A stretch of DNA of 60,489 nt from Candidatus Krumholzibacteriia bacterium (GCA_029932915.1 JAOZPE010000009.1:15785-76273); one strand, 5' to 3'; positions 36,083 to 45,434 are shown, numbered from the stretch's first letter. Notes: generated from the letters alone by a model not told the origin. Numbers and translations: made by a program.

Positions 36083-36574
36083 ATGAAACGCACGACGATA
36101 GCAGCCCTGGCCGTACTCATGATGTTCTCCATCTTGCCCCAACCGGCCCATGCCGGCCTGGGCGTGTTCGCCACCTGGTGGGACGGTGATGAAGTCGACT
36201 CCGGCTTCGGCGGAGGTCTGAAGTATCAGGTTCCGTTGATTCCCATCATCTCCCTCGACTTCCGCGCCTCCTACATCAACTTCGGTGACGCCGATCTCTA
36301 CACCATTCCCCTGGAACTCACCGGAGTGGTCGATTTCAACCTCTTCTACGCCGGTCTCGCCGCTGGCTACTACATCTGGTCGTCCAGTTCGGATCTGCTG
36401 GATCTGTCGGCCAAGGACGAGGTGGGAGGAAGCATCCTTGCTGGGGTCAAGATCGGGCTCGGACCGGTCGGCGCCTTCGGAGAGCTGCGCTACAACTTCG
36501 TCAACACCGAAGTCGTCGAGGGCGTTCCCCTGAGCGCCGACGGTTTCAGCGTGAACCTCGGAGTGACGTTCTGA
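36083..36574 (+). CDS. Small outer-membrane beta-barrel protein
   Basis: A 163-aa exported protein with signal peptide MKRTTIAALAVLMMFSILPQ ending PAHA. Strand pattern in the mature part (GVFATWWDGD, SLDFRASYINF, FNLFYAGLAAGYYIW, GAFGELRYNF) and the C-terminal VNLGVTF with terminal Phe are what the BAM complex recognises in outer-membrane barrels. Eight strands fit the length. It lies 96 bases after the Ig-like lipoprotein on the same strand and may be co-transcribed through the intervening hairpin. Function unknown. Confidence 0.8.
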   Translation: MKRTTIAALAVLMMFSILPQPAHAGLGVFATWWDGDEVDSGFGGGLKYQVPLIPIISLDFRASYINFGDADLYTIPLELTGVVDFNLFYAGLAAGYYIWSSSSDLLDLSAKDEVGGSILAGVKIGLGPVGAFGELRYNFVNTEVVEGVPLSADGFSVNLGVTF

Positions 36575-36588
36575 GTCGTCGACCACTT

Positions 36589-36619
36589 CGGTGGGCGGGG
36601 AACGAATCCCCACCCACCG
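36589..36619. terminator. Bidirectional terminator between barrel gene and cytochrome cluster
   Basis: CGGTGGGCGGGGA (36589-36601) pairs with TCCCCACCCACCG (36607-36619) apart from one C-A mismatch, around a 5-base loop. It lies exactly between the convergent stops at 36574 and 36629, so it can end both transcripts. ATTTT follows 11 bases later on the plus strand. Confidence 0.65.
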
Positions 36620-36628
36620 GGACAGCAC

Positions 36629-37861
36629 TCATTTTCGATGGCACTGGATGCACAGATCCATTTCGGGATTGAGCGGCAGATACTTCTTGAACGGGGCTCC
36701 GTGGAGCTCGTGGCATGAGAGACAGGTCACCGGCTCCTCGGTGCGCGGATCGATGACCTTCGGGCCCACAGGGTGTCCTGCCTTGTGGGCCGCTTCGTGA
36801 CAGCCCGAACACAGGGCGACCTTGTCCCCTTTCAGCAATCGCTCATCGTTCGCCCCGTGCGGAAGGTGGCAGTTGCTGCAGTCCATTCCGTCGTGGGTGA
36901 TGTACTTCTCCTTGGAGAGTTTCCTCTCCGCTTCGTTGAAGTGGCATCTCATGCACAGCACCGTCTGCGGAGCGGTCAGCATCGCCTCCCCATTGGAGGT
37001 ATGGGCGTTGTGGCACTCCAGACAGGAGCGCTGACCGTCCATGATATGGTGGTAACGATAGGCCCCGGCCTTGCGAATCGACGGATGGCATCCCAGACAC
37101 AGCTCGCGTGGCTGCTCCTTCAGGGCGAATGCCTCGGGTCCACCCTGGGCGGGGTGACAACTGCCGCACTTGCCCTGTGCGAAGGGCTGGTGTTGGTTCG
37201 CCCGCAGCAGATGGTCCTGGTCGCTTCCGTGTGGATCGTGGCAGGTTCCGCAGTCTGCGCCCTCCATCCGGCTGCCGCGGTGCTTGGCCACGAAGGCGTC
37301 ATCCTGTTCGTGGCAGGTGAAGCACAGGCCGGGCACGTCCTCCCGCAAGAGCCGTCCCGCTGCGCTTCCGTGGGGTTCATGGCAGGTCGTGCACTCACCC
37401 TCGGCCACTGGAGGGTGTACCACACGCCGGGCCAGCCAAGCCTTCGTCTCCGAGTGACATCCCTCGCACAGATCCGGTGCCGGCTGCTCGAGGATGCTCG
37501 CGTAGGGGCTGGCGTGTGGATCGTGGCACTCTACGCACTCCCCGCGCGCCACCGGAGGATGGACGGTGGCGCGCCGGCTTTCCTCGCGCAGCTCGTCGTG
37601 GCAGCTCTCGCAGGTCTCCCCCACTGCGCCTTGCAGCAGGGCCGCGTGGTCGGACGCATGGGGATTGTGGCAACTGCTGCACTGCCCGCCGGAGAAGGCC
37701 TCATGGACGTAGCGCTGCGACAGGAGTTCCTCGATGTCGTCGTGGCATTGATAGCAGACCCCCGGCTCGTCGACTCTCGGCATCTCCGCGCCCGAGCCAG
37801 GAACCGCGGACATGGCGACCAGAAGGAGTGCCGAGGAAAAGAGGATCGAAGGAACTCTCAT
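36629..37861 (-). CDS. 16-heme c-type cytochrome (doubled-CXXCH type)
   Basis: A 410-aa exported multiheme protein. Signal peptide MRVPSILFSSALLLVAMSAV ends PGSGA. I count sixteen CxxCH motifs, about one per 25 residues, in the doubled pattern CxxCHDPHGS...LLR...LCxxCH typical of doubled-CXXCH (PF09699-like) repeats. Expected location is the periplasm or outer surface, with a continuous chain of stacked hemes. Start ATG overlaps the stop of the 26-heme gene (ATGA), so the two are translated together. It is the last gene of the electron-transfer cluster. I see no substrate-binding domain, so it is likely an electron conduit rather than an enzyme. Confidence 0.9.
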   Translation of the reverse strand: MRVPSILFSSALLLVAMSAVPGSGAEMPRVDEPGVCYQCHDDIEELLSQRYVHEAFSGGQCSSCHNPHASDHAALLQGAVGETCESCHDELREESRRATVHPPVARGECVECHDPHASPYASILEQPAPDLCEGCHSETKAWLARRVVHPPVAEGECTTCHEPHGSAAGRLLREDVPGLCFTCHEQDDAFVAKHRGSRMEGADCGTCHDPHGSDQDHLLRANQHQPFAQGKCGSCHPAQGGPEAFALKEQPRELCLGCHPSIRKAGAYRYHHIMDGQRSCLECHNAHTSNGEAMLTAPQTVLCMRCHFNEAERKLSKEKYITHDGMDCSNCHLPHGANDERLLKGDKVALCSGCHEAAHKAGHPVGPKVIDPRTEEPVTCLSCHELHGAPFKKYLPLNPEMDLCIQCHRK

Positions 37862-39846
37862 TGCCCTTCCCCTTTCGTCGCCGCTGAAGGATGGCAGGCA
37901 TCGCATCCCTGGCTGGCGAACGGATCGTGCTCCACCCGCTTCATCATCCCCGCTCCGGTGGAGACATGCGGATCGTGGCAACCGGTACAGTGCAGGTCGT
38001 CGCCGGCCTGACCCAGGTGCTTCTCCAGGAATCCACTGTCCGATCCATCGTGGCAGTCCAGGCACAGGCCCGGCTCGCTCTGGGTGAGCAGGTGCGGAAC
38101 CTCGCTCTGATGCGCCACATGGCAGGTCAGACAGTCATCGGCTGCCGGCTCATGCACTTCGCCCTTGGTGAAGCGATCGAGGAGATCACCGTGGCATTCG
38201 CCGCACAGGTGCTTCGAGTCGCTTACGAGAAGATGCTCGATCTTCCCCTTGTGCGGGAGATGACACGTCGTGCACTCGCCGGAAGCGAATGGCGCATGCA
38301 CACTCTGGCCGGGAACCGGCGTCGATGGGGCTCCGTCGTGACAGCTCGTACAGAGTTCGCTCACCGGATCGGTCAACAGCATCTCCTGCGCTGAAGCGTG
38401 AGGATCGTGACAGGTATCACATTCCCGCTCGGCGAAGGGAGGATGCAGGACGTCGTCCGCTGCATCCTGAAGGAGATTCCCGTGGCATCCGTTGCACAGC
38501 TCATCGGCGGTCGCCTTCAACAGGGGAGCCACCGGCGCACTGTGGGCTCCGTGGCAGTCGTTGCAACGGCCCTCCTTGAGCGGAGTGTGGCTGCTCCGAC
38601 TGGCCAACCAGTCCCTGGCCTCGTCGTGGCAATCGGCGCACAGATCGAAACGGTCCTGACGGGTCAGGGCGGGGAAATCCGATCCATGGGGTACGTGGCA
38701 ATCGGTGCACTCGCCGTCTTCGAAGGGAGGATGGACCTCGGCGGCATCGTGCTCTTCCTGGAGATCGCCGTGGCACGAAAGACAGACCTCGTTCTTCCCC
38801 ATCGTCAGCAAGATCTTCGACTGTTGTCCATGCGCCACGTGACAGTTGGTGCAGTCCTCTCGCGCCGGAGCGTGACGCGAGCTGCGGACGAGATCCTCCT
38901 CGATGTCGCCATGACATTGCAGACACAGCTTTTCCGGTTCCTCCATCAGCAGGACGGGCTGCCGTGAGCCATGGGGCTGATGGCATTCCAGGCATTCACC
39001 ATCGGCCACCGGCATATGCACGCCCTCGGGAGCCACCTCATCGGCGTCATGACAGCTGAGACACAGCTCCGAGGGGTCGGTTTCGTTCAAGGCGAACGGA
39101 TTCTCGTCGGTCGGCGCCGTGTGACACGATCCACAGTCGTCGGCGACGGCGACGTGGAAGGAACGGGTGAGCAGGCCCTTCTCCTGCGAAGTATGGGGTG
39201 AATGGCACTTCATGCAGGAGTCCCCGCCGATCGGGTACCCCTGATGCGCCTTCTGCATCGGCTCCTGTGACAGATCGTGGCACGAGACACAGAGTTCGGC
39301 GGCCGGCATCTTCAACAGATGCTCGTTGTCGCTCCCGTGCACGTCATGGCAACTGAAACAACCTGCCTCGAGGGGTTGGTGCCGTACCTCTCCAGTGAAC
39401 TCCGCTCCTCCGTGGCAACTCCGGCAGACCTTCTCCACCGTGTCGGCCAGCAGATTCTTCTTCGGGGCCGCATGGGGATCGTGGCAACTCAGACACTTTC
39501 CCGTCCGGGCCGGTTCGTGGACCCGGCTCTTCTCCAGGCCCAGGGATTCGCGGTCATGGCAGATCATACACAGCGCCGCGCCCGTGTCCTTCAATCGCAA
39601 CATCCCCACCAGTCCGTGGGGCTTGTGGCACGAGCGGCATTCCTTCTTCGCAAAGGGCTCGTGGCGCACCGAATCGTCGAGGGTCTTCCAATCATGACAA
39701 TCCAGACATCCGCCCTTCGACGAGAAGCGGCTGCCGCGCTTGATCTGCGCGTGGCAGTCCAGAGGCATTGCCGACAACAGCAGCACCAGGCCGACGCCGG
39801 CACTCAACCATGCCATCCAGGGATGATGATTTCGTGTGCTGCGCAT
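37858..39846 (-). CDS. 26-heme c-type cytochrome (doubled-CXXCH type)
   Basis: A 662-aa exported protein with a signal peptide (core LSAGVGLVLLLSAMP, cleavage after CHA) and twenty-six CxxCH motifs by direct count, one per 24 residues. The regular repeat (HxPxxxxxCxxCHDPHAS...LLxxxxxxLCxxCH) shows tandem growth of a doubled-CXXCH unit. No transmembrane helix or lipobox follows the signal peptide, so a periplasmic, soluble or barrel-inserted wire is expected. Of two ATGs, 39846 is preferred because GAGAGG lies nine bases upstream; 39855 has almost no spacing. Coupled by ATGA overlap to the 16-heme gene; together they would hold 42 hemes. Confidence 0.9.
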   Translation of the reverse strand: MRSTRNHHPWMAWLSAGVGLVLLLSAMPLDCHAQIKRGSRFSSKGGCLDCHDWKTLDDSVRHEPFAKKECRSCHKPHGLVGMLRLKDTGAALCMICHDRESLGLEKSRVHEPARTGKCLSCHDPHAAPKKNLLADTVEKVCRSCHGGAEFTGEVRHQPLEAGCFSCHDVHGSDNEHLLKMPAAELCVSCHDLSQEPMQKAHQGYPIGGDSCMKCHSPHTSQEKGLLTRSFHVAVADDCGSCHTAPTDENPFALNETDPSELCLSCHDADEVAPEGVHMPVADGECLECHQPHGSRQPVLLMEEPEKLCLQCHGDIEEDLVRSSRHAPAREDCTNCHVAHGQQSKILLTMGKNEVCLSCHGDLQEEHDAAEVHPPFEDGECTDCHVPHGSDFPALTRQDRFDLCADCHDEARDWLASRSSHTPLKEGRCNDCHGAHSAPVAPLLKATADELCNGCHGNLLQDAADDVLHPPFAERECDTCHDPHASAQEMLLTDPVSELCTSCHDGAPSTPVPGQSVHAPFASGECTTCHLPHKGKIEHLLVSDSKHLCGECHGDLLDRFTKGEVHEPAADDCLTCHVAHQSEVPHLLTQSEPGLCLDCHDGSDSGFLEKHLGQAGDDLHCTGCHDPHVSTGAGMMKRVEHDPFASQGCDACHPSAATKGEGQ

Positions 39847-39873
39847 GATCCTCATCCTCTCGGCTCACTGAGC

Positions 39874-41589
39874 TCACGATCCACGGGAGAAATACGACTC
39901 GATCGAGGATTCATTCCTCACGATCGTCGATCGACTCTTGAGAAGCCGGAGATGCTCGTCGAGAAGTTCATTGAACTTCTTCTGGAACATCACGCCGCGA
40001 ATCGTCGCATCCACTTCCTCCAGGCTCGGTATCCTTCCAGGGCGCCGACCGTCCAACTGGAAGAAGAGCCATCCCTGGGAGATCTCGTCCGGACCCGACA
40101 CATCTCCCACCTTCATGCCCGCGACCGCCTTCTGGATCCGATCGCTGAAGGTGTCCAGACTTGCCCACGATCTCTCGTTGGCCTCGGTCTCCGAGACGAT
40201 GGTGTACTCGCCCTTGATCCGGTCGAAATCGCTGCCCGCTCTCAGGCGTTCCGCGAGTTCCTCGGCCTGCTCCTCGTTCGAGATGACGACGATGTCCAGG
40301 AGAACCTGCTCCGGCCCGCGCCATTCTTCCTTGTGCTGATCGTAGTACTGCTGGAATTCCCGGTGGGAGAAGCGGATCTTCGGAACGATCGCTTCCGCCA
40401 GGTAGGCCTCGATGAGTTTCTTGCGACGGGCATTCTCCAAGGCGCGGCGGACTTCGGGCCTCTGCGCATACCCGTCCCTCTGGGCCAGGTGATCCAGCAC
40501 CAATGCCTCGGTCGTGGCCTCGACCGCCCGCTCGAAGACAGTCGAGAAGGAAGCGGTCCCGTCATTCATCGTCTGGTGCGAGATCTCCTGCCGCAATTCG
40601 TAGTCGGAGATGGACGGCCCCGACGCGATCGAGAATGCGGGGTCGTTCGTCCCCTTCAGGAATCCGGCTTTCAGGCGCTGGGTCGAATCGGCCCGGATGG
40701 CCGAGATGACCGCCTCGTGTTCCCGGACGGGCACCACCGTCTTCAGGCTGTCCATGAAGGCCCGCCAGGAACGCTTCCGGTCATGATCCAGGAGGATCTT
40801 CTCCACCGTCCCCCGCTCACGCTCGAAGCCGTCGTCCGGCGCCGGGCTTCGCTTCTCCATCCGCACGAAGGACCAGGCATCGCGGTAGGGGAAGATTTCG
40901 GAGACCTCACCTGGCTGCAGGTTCCGGGCGACCGTGGACAGCGGCGACGGAATCTCCAGCAAGGGCAACTCGTGATGGAGTCCACCAGCGAGCTTCTTCG
41001 TATCCAGCGACGAGGCCCTCGCCATGCTGTCCATGTCGGCTCCGGCCAGGACGGCCTCCCGGGCCCTCTCGGCCTCGTCCCTGGTACGCAATGACATCTG
41101 GCGCAACTGCATCCGTTCGTAGTTGACCCGGTACGAGCTCTTCAGCCGTGCCTCGCCGACCTCCGAGGGAGCGCGGTAGTGGTCGCGCAACCAGAACGAA
41201 GCCGCCTTCTCCCGTTCGATCTTCTCCAGTTCGGCTCGTATTCCCGGTTCTTCCTCCAGACCGAGCGCCTCGGCCTGCTGTACCAGCAGTTCGTCGTTGA
41301 TGGCCTTGTCCAGGAGCTTCCGCGGATCGAAGCGTCTCATGCCCTCCTGGCTCATCGAGTGATGCGTCTCCTCCAGCAGGCGGTCCAGATCGGCGGTGGT
41401 GATCGGTGCACCGTTGACCCACACCAGGGTGTCGACGGCGGCGGCAGGCGTCCCATCGCCTCCAGTGGCCGCGACGACCTCGCTCGTCTTCCCGCCATCC
41501 GCGGCGACCGCCATCGCTCCTCCACTGATCACGAGAAGGGCGGCGGCCGTCAGCGCAACCATGAGTTTCTCAGGAGTGTTTCTCGCCAT
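39874..41589 (-). CDS. Periplasmic parvulin-type peptidyl-prolyl isomerase with two PpiC-like domains
   Basis: A 571-aa SurA/PpiD-like protein. Signal peptide core VALTAAALLVISGGAMAVA. A helical SurA-N-like part follows (about 55-140: VNGAPITTADLDRLL, FDPRKLLDKAINDELL). First parvulin-like region at about 150-265 (RQMSLRTRDEAERA, PGEVSEIFPYRDAWSFVRM). A second helical part lies around 310-400 and a second parvulin region at 415-540 (LDIVVISNEEQAEELAERL, VGDVSGPDEISQGWLFFQLDGR). These proteins chaperone outer-membrane barrels and cytochromes. It overlaps the 3' end of the upstream gene by 20 bases. Its place between barrel and multiheme genes suggests it assists their folding. Confidence 0.82.
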   Translation of the reverse strand: MARNTPEKLMVALTAAALLVISGGAMAVAADGGKTSEVVAATGGDGTPAAAVDTLVWVNGAPITTADLDRLLEETHHSMSQEGMRRFDPRKLLDKAINDELLVQQAEALGLEEEPGIRAELEKIEREKAASFWLRDHYRAPSEVGEARLKSSYRVNYERMQLRQMSLRTRDEAERAREAVLAGADMDSMARASSLDTKKLAGGLHHELPLLEIPSPLSTVARNLQPGEVSEIFPYRDAWSFVRMEKRSPAPDDGFERERGTVEKILLDHDRKRSWRAFMDSLKTVVPVREHEAVISAIRADSTQRLKAGFLKGTNDPAFSIASGPSISDYELRQEISHQTMNDGTASFSTVFERAVEATTEALVLDHLAQRDGYAQRPEVRRALENARRKKLIEAYLAEAIVPKIRFSHREFQQYYDQHKEEWRGPEQVLLDIVVISNEEQAEELAERLRAGSDFDRIKGEYTIVSETEANERSWASLDTFSDRIQKAVAGMKVGDVSGPDEISQGWLFFQLDGRRPGRIPSLEEVDATIRGVMFQKKFNELLDEHLRLLKSRSTIVRNESSIESYFSRGS

Positions 41590-42643
41590 CGGCACTCGCT
41601 TTCTCGATTCGTTCCACGAAGCGTTGCAGGCTATCCATCATGAGATCGACGAGCGAGTAGGTGCGACCCCGCTGGAACAGGGTCTGCCCCTTCCTTCCGG
41701 TTCTCTCGTCGTACCAGGAGTCGAGGATCCGGCCCGTCGGCGCGTCCAACAGGCGCGCGTAGACCGACACATGGGGAATCGAAGCCGGGGAATCACCCCG
41801 CGCCCCGTCGTAGACCTCGACGGTACCGGTGATGACATAGGCGATGGAATCCTCCCGGGTCAGGATCTCCAACGACGGCAGATCGATCTCGCCCTTGAAC
41901 ACCTTCGAGCGCCTCAACAGGGTTTCCCTCACCACCCCGGGTTCGAGACACGGATACCCGGCCTTCAGCAAGGCCGACAACATCATGCCGCTGACGGCAT
42001 CTCCATCGCGCCAGCTCCGCGAACTCCCATCGAAGGGAATGATGCAGCAGCGGGCACGCGGTGGAGCAGCGACCGCCGGCGAGGTCTTCCATCTCCCCCC
42101 TTCCCAGAGTTCCGTCAGCACCTCGTCGACCGCCCTTCGCGCGACCATCGCGATGTCCCGCCGCCGTCCAGTGCCGAACAGGCCCTCCAGGTCATGTCCG
42201 CTGCTCCCTCCACTCGCCGCCGCATCCACCAGGAGATCCCTCGCATCGACCAGGCGCACGGAGAAGCCGAACTCGAGAGGCTGGGCCTCCCGGAAGGCGT
42301 CGACCGATCCGATCAGGAACCACCTCGCTCCGGTCGTCTGCCGAAGGATGGACGCTCCCCGCCGGTCGATCCTCCCCACCGCGCGGATCCGGTGTTCACG
42401 AAGAACCGGCCGGATGGCCTGGGGATCGATGCAATCCACCCCCACTGAATCCAGGAACGCGCAGATCAGCCGCTCGGCCATCTCCACGGCCTTGATCCTC
42501 CCGGTGTGGTTGGCCAACGGCAACATCACCACCGAGATCGAATCCGCGGACGAAGAGGTCTCCACGACGGCAGCGCTCTGCGCCCTGCCCCATGACGGGC
42601 CCAGCACAAACAGAACGACCAGGAAGAAGAGGCTTCTCTTCAT
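41570..42643 (-). CDS. Exported protein with two CsgG/TolB-N-like domains
   Basis: A 357-aa periplasmic or outer-membrane-associated protein. Signal peptide MKRSLFFLVVLFVLGPSWG ending GRA. The first domain (about 33-150) contains VVMLPLANHTGRIKAVEMAERL, VDCIDPQAIRPVLREH and a GARWFLIGSVD strand; the second (about 195-345) repeats the layout (CCIIPFDGSS..., CLEPGVVRETLL, IAYVITGTVEVYD). This is the alpha/beta pattern of the CsgG, LpoB and GNA1162 group. ATG 42643 is preceded by AGGAGGGG. It precedes the isomerase and overlaps it. A structural role in the envelope complex is likely; no catalytic residue is visible. Confidence 0.7.
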   Translation of the reverse strand: MKRSLFFLVVLFVLGPSWGRAQSAAVVETSSSADSISVVMLPLANHTGRIKAVEMAERLICAFLDSVGVDCIDPQAIRPVLREHRIRAVGRIDRRGASILRQTTGARWFLIGSVDAFREAQPLEFGFSVRLVDARDLLVDAAASGGSSGHDLEGLFGTGRRRDIAMVARRAVDEVLTELWEGGRWKTSPAVAAPPRARCCIIPFDGSSRSWRDGDAVSGMMLSALLKAGYPCLEPGVVRETLLRRSKVFKGEIDLPSLEILTREDSIAYVITGTVEVYDGARGDSPASIPHVSVYARLLDAPTGRILDSWYDERTGRKGQTLFQRGRTYSLVDLMMDSLQRFVERIEKASADGEKHS

Positions 42644-42730
42644 CACCCCTCCTGCGTCCACTCGTTGCCGATCTGCGTCCATATCATCTTCATCCCATGT
42701 CGGAGCCGAACTCCCCTTCGACCCCTCTGC

Positions 42731-43312
42731 CTACTTCACCAGCGTCGAGACACTCTTCTTCACACACTTCTGCGCCACTTCCGCGGGCGAGGCCTGGGGC
42801 GTTCCGAACAGACTCGACCAGAAGCCGCGGTTGTCCGCGCTCGTGGTCGCCGACCAGATGGTCGTTCCGGCCTGCGTCTCCACCAGGCGTGTGACCAGCG
42901 TCACCGTGGTCACCGTGGTTCCCCCATTCCGCGACGAGGCCGACGCGGCGACCGATCCGAGGAACAGCCCCTGCGCCTTCAGCTCCTCGCCCATCTGGAC
43001 GATCTGCTCCTTGGTCAACTCCATTCCTCTCACGAGCTTCATCTCCTGCATGACCCGATGGACCTCTCCGGGTTCGACCACCTCGAAGGCCTTCGTCGCC
43101 AACAGCTCGGACAGGAAGTAACGGCTGATCTGAGCCCCGGCCCCCCGGTCGGAAGTCAGATTCTCGAAGGGAATGACAGCCACCCGCTCCACGTATCCGA
43201 AGTCGTAATCCGGATGTATGAACACCGTCGATCCCACCCCTCCACACCCCACCAGCAGGAGAACCGGCATCCAGGCCAGCAATGACCACTTCACGCCCGT
43301 GTTCCTTCTCAT
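42731..43312 (-). CDS. CsgG/LpoB-like lipoprotein
   Basis: A 193-aa lipoprotein with lipobox LLVGC (Cys at about residue 23). The mature domain has VERVAVIPFENLTSDRGAGAQISRYFLSEL and FEVVEPGEVHRVMQEMKL followed by GLFLGSVAASASSRNG, the core pattern of the CsgG/LpoB fold. CsgG itself forms the curli secretion pore, and LpoB activates a peptidoglycan synthase, so the sequence allows either a secretion or a scaffolding role. ATG 43312 has AAGGA eight bases upstream; GTG 43318 is too close to it. It lies 25 bases after the stop of the large barrel gene. Confidence 0.75.
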   Translation of the reverse strand: MRRNTGVKWSLLAWMPVLLLVGCGGVGSTVFIHPDYDFGYVERVAVIPFENLTSDRGAGAQISRYFLSELLATKAFEVVEPGEVHRVMQEMKLVRGMELTKEQIVQMGEELKAQGLFLGSVAASASSRNGGTTVTTVTLVTRLVETQAGTTIWSATTSADNRGFWSSLFGTPQASPAEVAQKCVKKSVSTLVK

Positions 43313-43337
43313 ACCCACGTTCCTTCCGATCGTCGCT

Positions 43338-45434
43338 TCACAAACTGAAACGGATTCCTTCCTCCAGAGCCCAACTGTTCCTTCCCCCCGCTTGCAGGAA
43401 GTTCAGCCGGGAATAACGGACATAGAGACTTCCTCGGCGCCCCAGCTTGTAGCTGAGGTTGGCACTGTACCGCTCGCTGCGGTAGGCGGCCGAACCGCGA
43501 TTCAAGTACGCTTGCACGATGGCCGAGAGTTTCGGCAGCAGGTTCCACCCGAGAAGATAGTCCTGCCGCAGACTCTCGTTGATGTCACGAATCGAACTGA
43601 TATTCCCACGAGCGAAGATCGTGGCGGTCGGACGAAGATCGAAGCCGACGGTATAGACGATCCGGTATCGCCTCCAATGCGCCGGTTTCTCCAGGATGTC
43701 CTGCCACATCCAGGTGAAGTTGAGCCTGAAGAACTCGGTGACCGTCCCGTTGAACGACGCTCCCATCCGCCAGATGTCCGACTGCAGATGGCTGAGATCG
43801 TTGTAGGTGGAATTGAATCCGCCTTCGATCCCGAGATCCAACGACGGGAATGGAGAGCCGTTGGCGTCGGCGAGAAAGCCATGGAAGCGCTGGGTGCGCA
43901 CGCCGGCTTCGTAGGTCCATCGCCCATTGGCCGAGAGCGAGGACCGGAGCTTGGGCAAGGGCTGGTAGATGAGTGCGTAACCCAGGAAATCGTCCCGCAG
44001 ATCCTCCCGGCCGGCGGAGAAGTCCTGGAACGACTGCGACCATCTGAGGCTGTGTCGCAACCGGTCCGAATTCTTGTAATTCCCCCTCAACGTGTAGTTG
44101 AACAGACCTCGATCGCCCAGATTCCCATCTCCGATCTCCCTGCGGAAACTCATGTCTCCCCCGAGGGCGATACGCGTGTTCATCGTGCGATCGATCCGCA
44201 GATCGAAGAGATGGGTCCGGTGGATCCGCCTGAGCTCTCCGATGTCCTGCAGTTCCTCGAGGACCTCGATCTCGGTGACCAGCAAAGGGACCACCGGCGC
44301 CAGACCGTCCTTGACCACCTTGACGAAGCGCGCATGGGCCTCGCCGAACTCCAGCTCGTAGCGCTGCAGGCCCAGGTTGAAGCGGGTGACGACATTGGTG
44401 CTGACCTGACTCCAGTTGAAATTGTCATCGGAGACATAGACGGTCCATATGGGACCCAGGGCCGAGGCCCGGTCGACGTACACGTACGCGGCGACCACCG
44501 AGCGTGGGGTACCCAGATCGACGCCGACGTTCTGGGCCAGCGCGGCTCCACCAATGTCGATTTCCGGATTGGTCGGAGTCTGCCGATCGCCGTCGATCAG
44601 CGACGGGTTCTCCGACAACACGCCTTGGGCCGGGTTCGGATCCTCCGCATAGAGTCCGGCCTGGAGCGGCACCGCCTGAAGAACACGCCCCCCGGTCCTC
44701 ACCTCATTGTGGATGGTCGAGTAGGTGAAGTTGTAGTTGGAGGCAAGCTGTGTACGGCCGTCCTCCAGTTCGAGGAAGGACAGCCAGCGAAAGAGATGGT
44801 CGTCGGCGACCGAGTTCAGATCGGTGATGACGTTCTCGGTCTCGCGGTGGCTGTACGTATAGTGGAAATCGTTCTTCTCCAGATCCCAGTCTCCGCCCAG
44901 CAGAAGCCGGCGGTCCTTGATGTCGCGGAAGTCGAGATCGACGTCGTCGTGGATGTGCTGCCAGTCGTAACGTGCTCGCAACAGCGGGTATCTCTGGTCT
45001 CGGGTGTTCAATGAGAAGGTGATGTTGTCGTTGGTCAGATTGGAAACGATGGCGCCGCCGCGGGAGATGCGACGGCGTCCGGTGGCCGCGAAACGGAAGA
45101 GAGGATGGTTCCAGCTCAGATCGATACTGGGTTGTCTTTCCTCATTGAAGACGTTCAGCGCCTGCTCCTGTGCCAGGTCGAACTTGAAGAAACGGTACGC
45201 CAGACGGAGCTTCGTGTATCGGGCGAGCGACAGTTCGGTATAGAGATTGTAGTTCTGACGCAGTGAGTTCTGCCGGCCCAGGAGCTCCGAATGGTTCTGC
45301 ACGAAGGTGAGATCGGCGTAGCCGTGCAACCAGGGAAGAAAACGGGCCTGGGCGCGTCCGGCGGACGACACGATCAGGCATACCACGACCGCGGTGAGCA
45401 GACACAGGGGGAGTTGCAGCTTCTTCCAGCCCAT
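43338..45434 (-). CDS. Large outer-membrane beta-barrel of the electron-transfer cluster
   Basis: A 698-aa exported protein. Signal peptide core LCLLTAVVVCLIVSSAG ending RAQA. From about residue 35 on there are some 20 or more amphipathic strands separated by charged turns (YNLYTELSLARYTKLRLAYRF, RARYDWQHIHDDVDLDF, SLSANGRWTYEAG, FRLNFTWMWQDI, SLYVRYSRLNFL), ending GIRFSL. An insert at about 300-390 (SVVAAYVYVDRASALG, WTVYVSDDNFNWSQV, RFVKVV) looks like an F5/8-type C (discoidin) domain. Size and context suggest the porin partner of periplasmic multiheme cytochromes, comparable in role to MtrB or ExtG-type proteins, though not clearly homologous. Its ATG overlaps the propeller gene's stop (TGATG). 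Confidence 0.82.
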   Translation of the reverse strand: MGWKKLQLPLCLLTAVVVCLIVSSAGRAQARFLPWLHGYADLTFVQNHSELLGRQNSLRQNYNLYTELSLARYTKLRLAYRFFKFDLAQEQALNVFNEERQPSIDLSWNHPLFRFAATGRRRISRGGAIVSNLTNDNITFSLNTRDQRYPLLRARYDWQHIHDDVDLDFRDIKDRRLLLGGDWDLEKNDFHYTYSHRETENVITDLNSVADDHLFRWLSFLELEDGRTQLASNYNFTYSTIHNEVRTGGRVLQAVPLQAGLYAEDPNPAQGVLSENPSLIDGDRQTPTNPEIDIGGAALAQNVGVDLGTPRSVVAAYVYVDRASALGPIWTVYVSDDNFNWSQVSTNVVTRFNLGLQRYELEFGEAHARFVKVVKDGLAPVVPLLVTEIEVLEELQDIGELRRIHRTHLFDLRIDRTMNTRIALGGDMSFRREIGDGNLGDRGLFNYTLRGNYKNSDRLRHSLRWSQSFQDFSAGREDLRDDFLGYALIYQPLPKLRSSLSANGRWTYEAGVRTQRFHGFLADANGSPFPSLDLGIEGGFNSTYNDLSHLQSDIWRMGASFNGTVTEFFRLNFTWMWQDILEKPAHWRRYRIVYTVGFDLRPTATIFARGNISSIRDINESLRQDYLLGWNLLPKLSAIVQAYLNRGSAAYRSERYSANLSYKLGRRGSLYVRYSRLNFLQAGGRNSWALEEGIRFSL

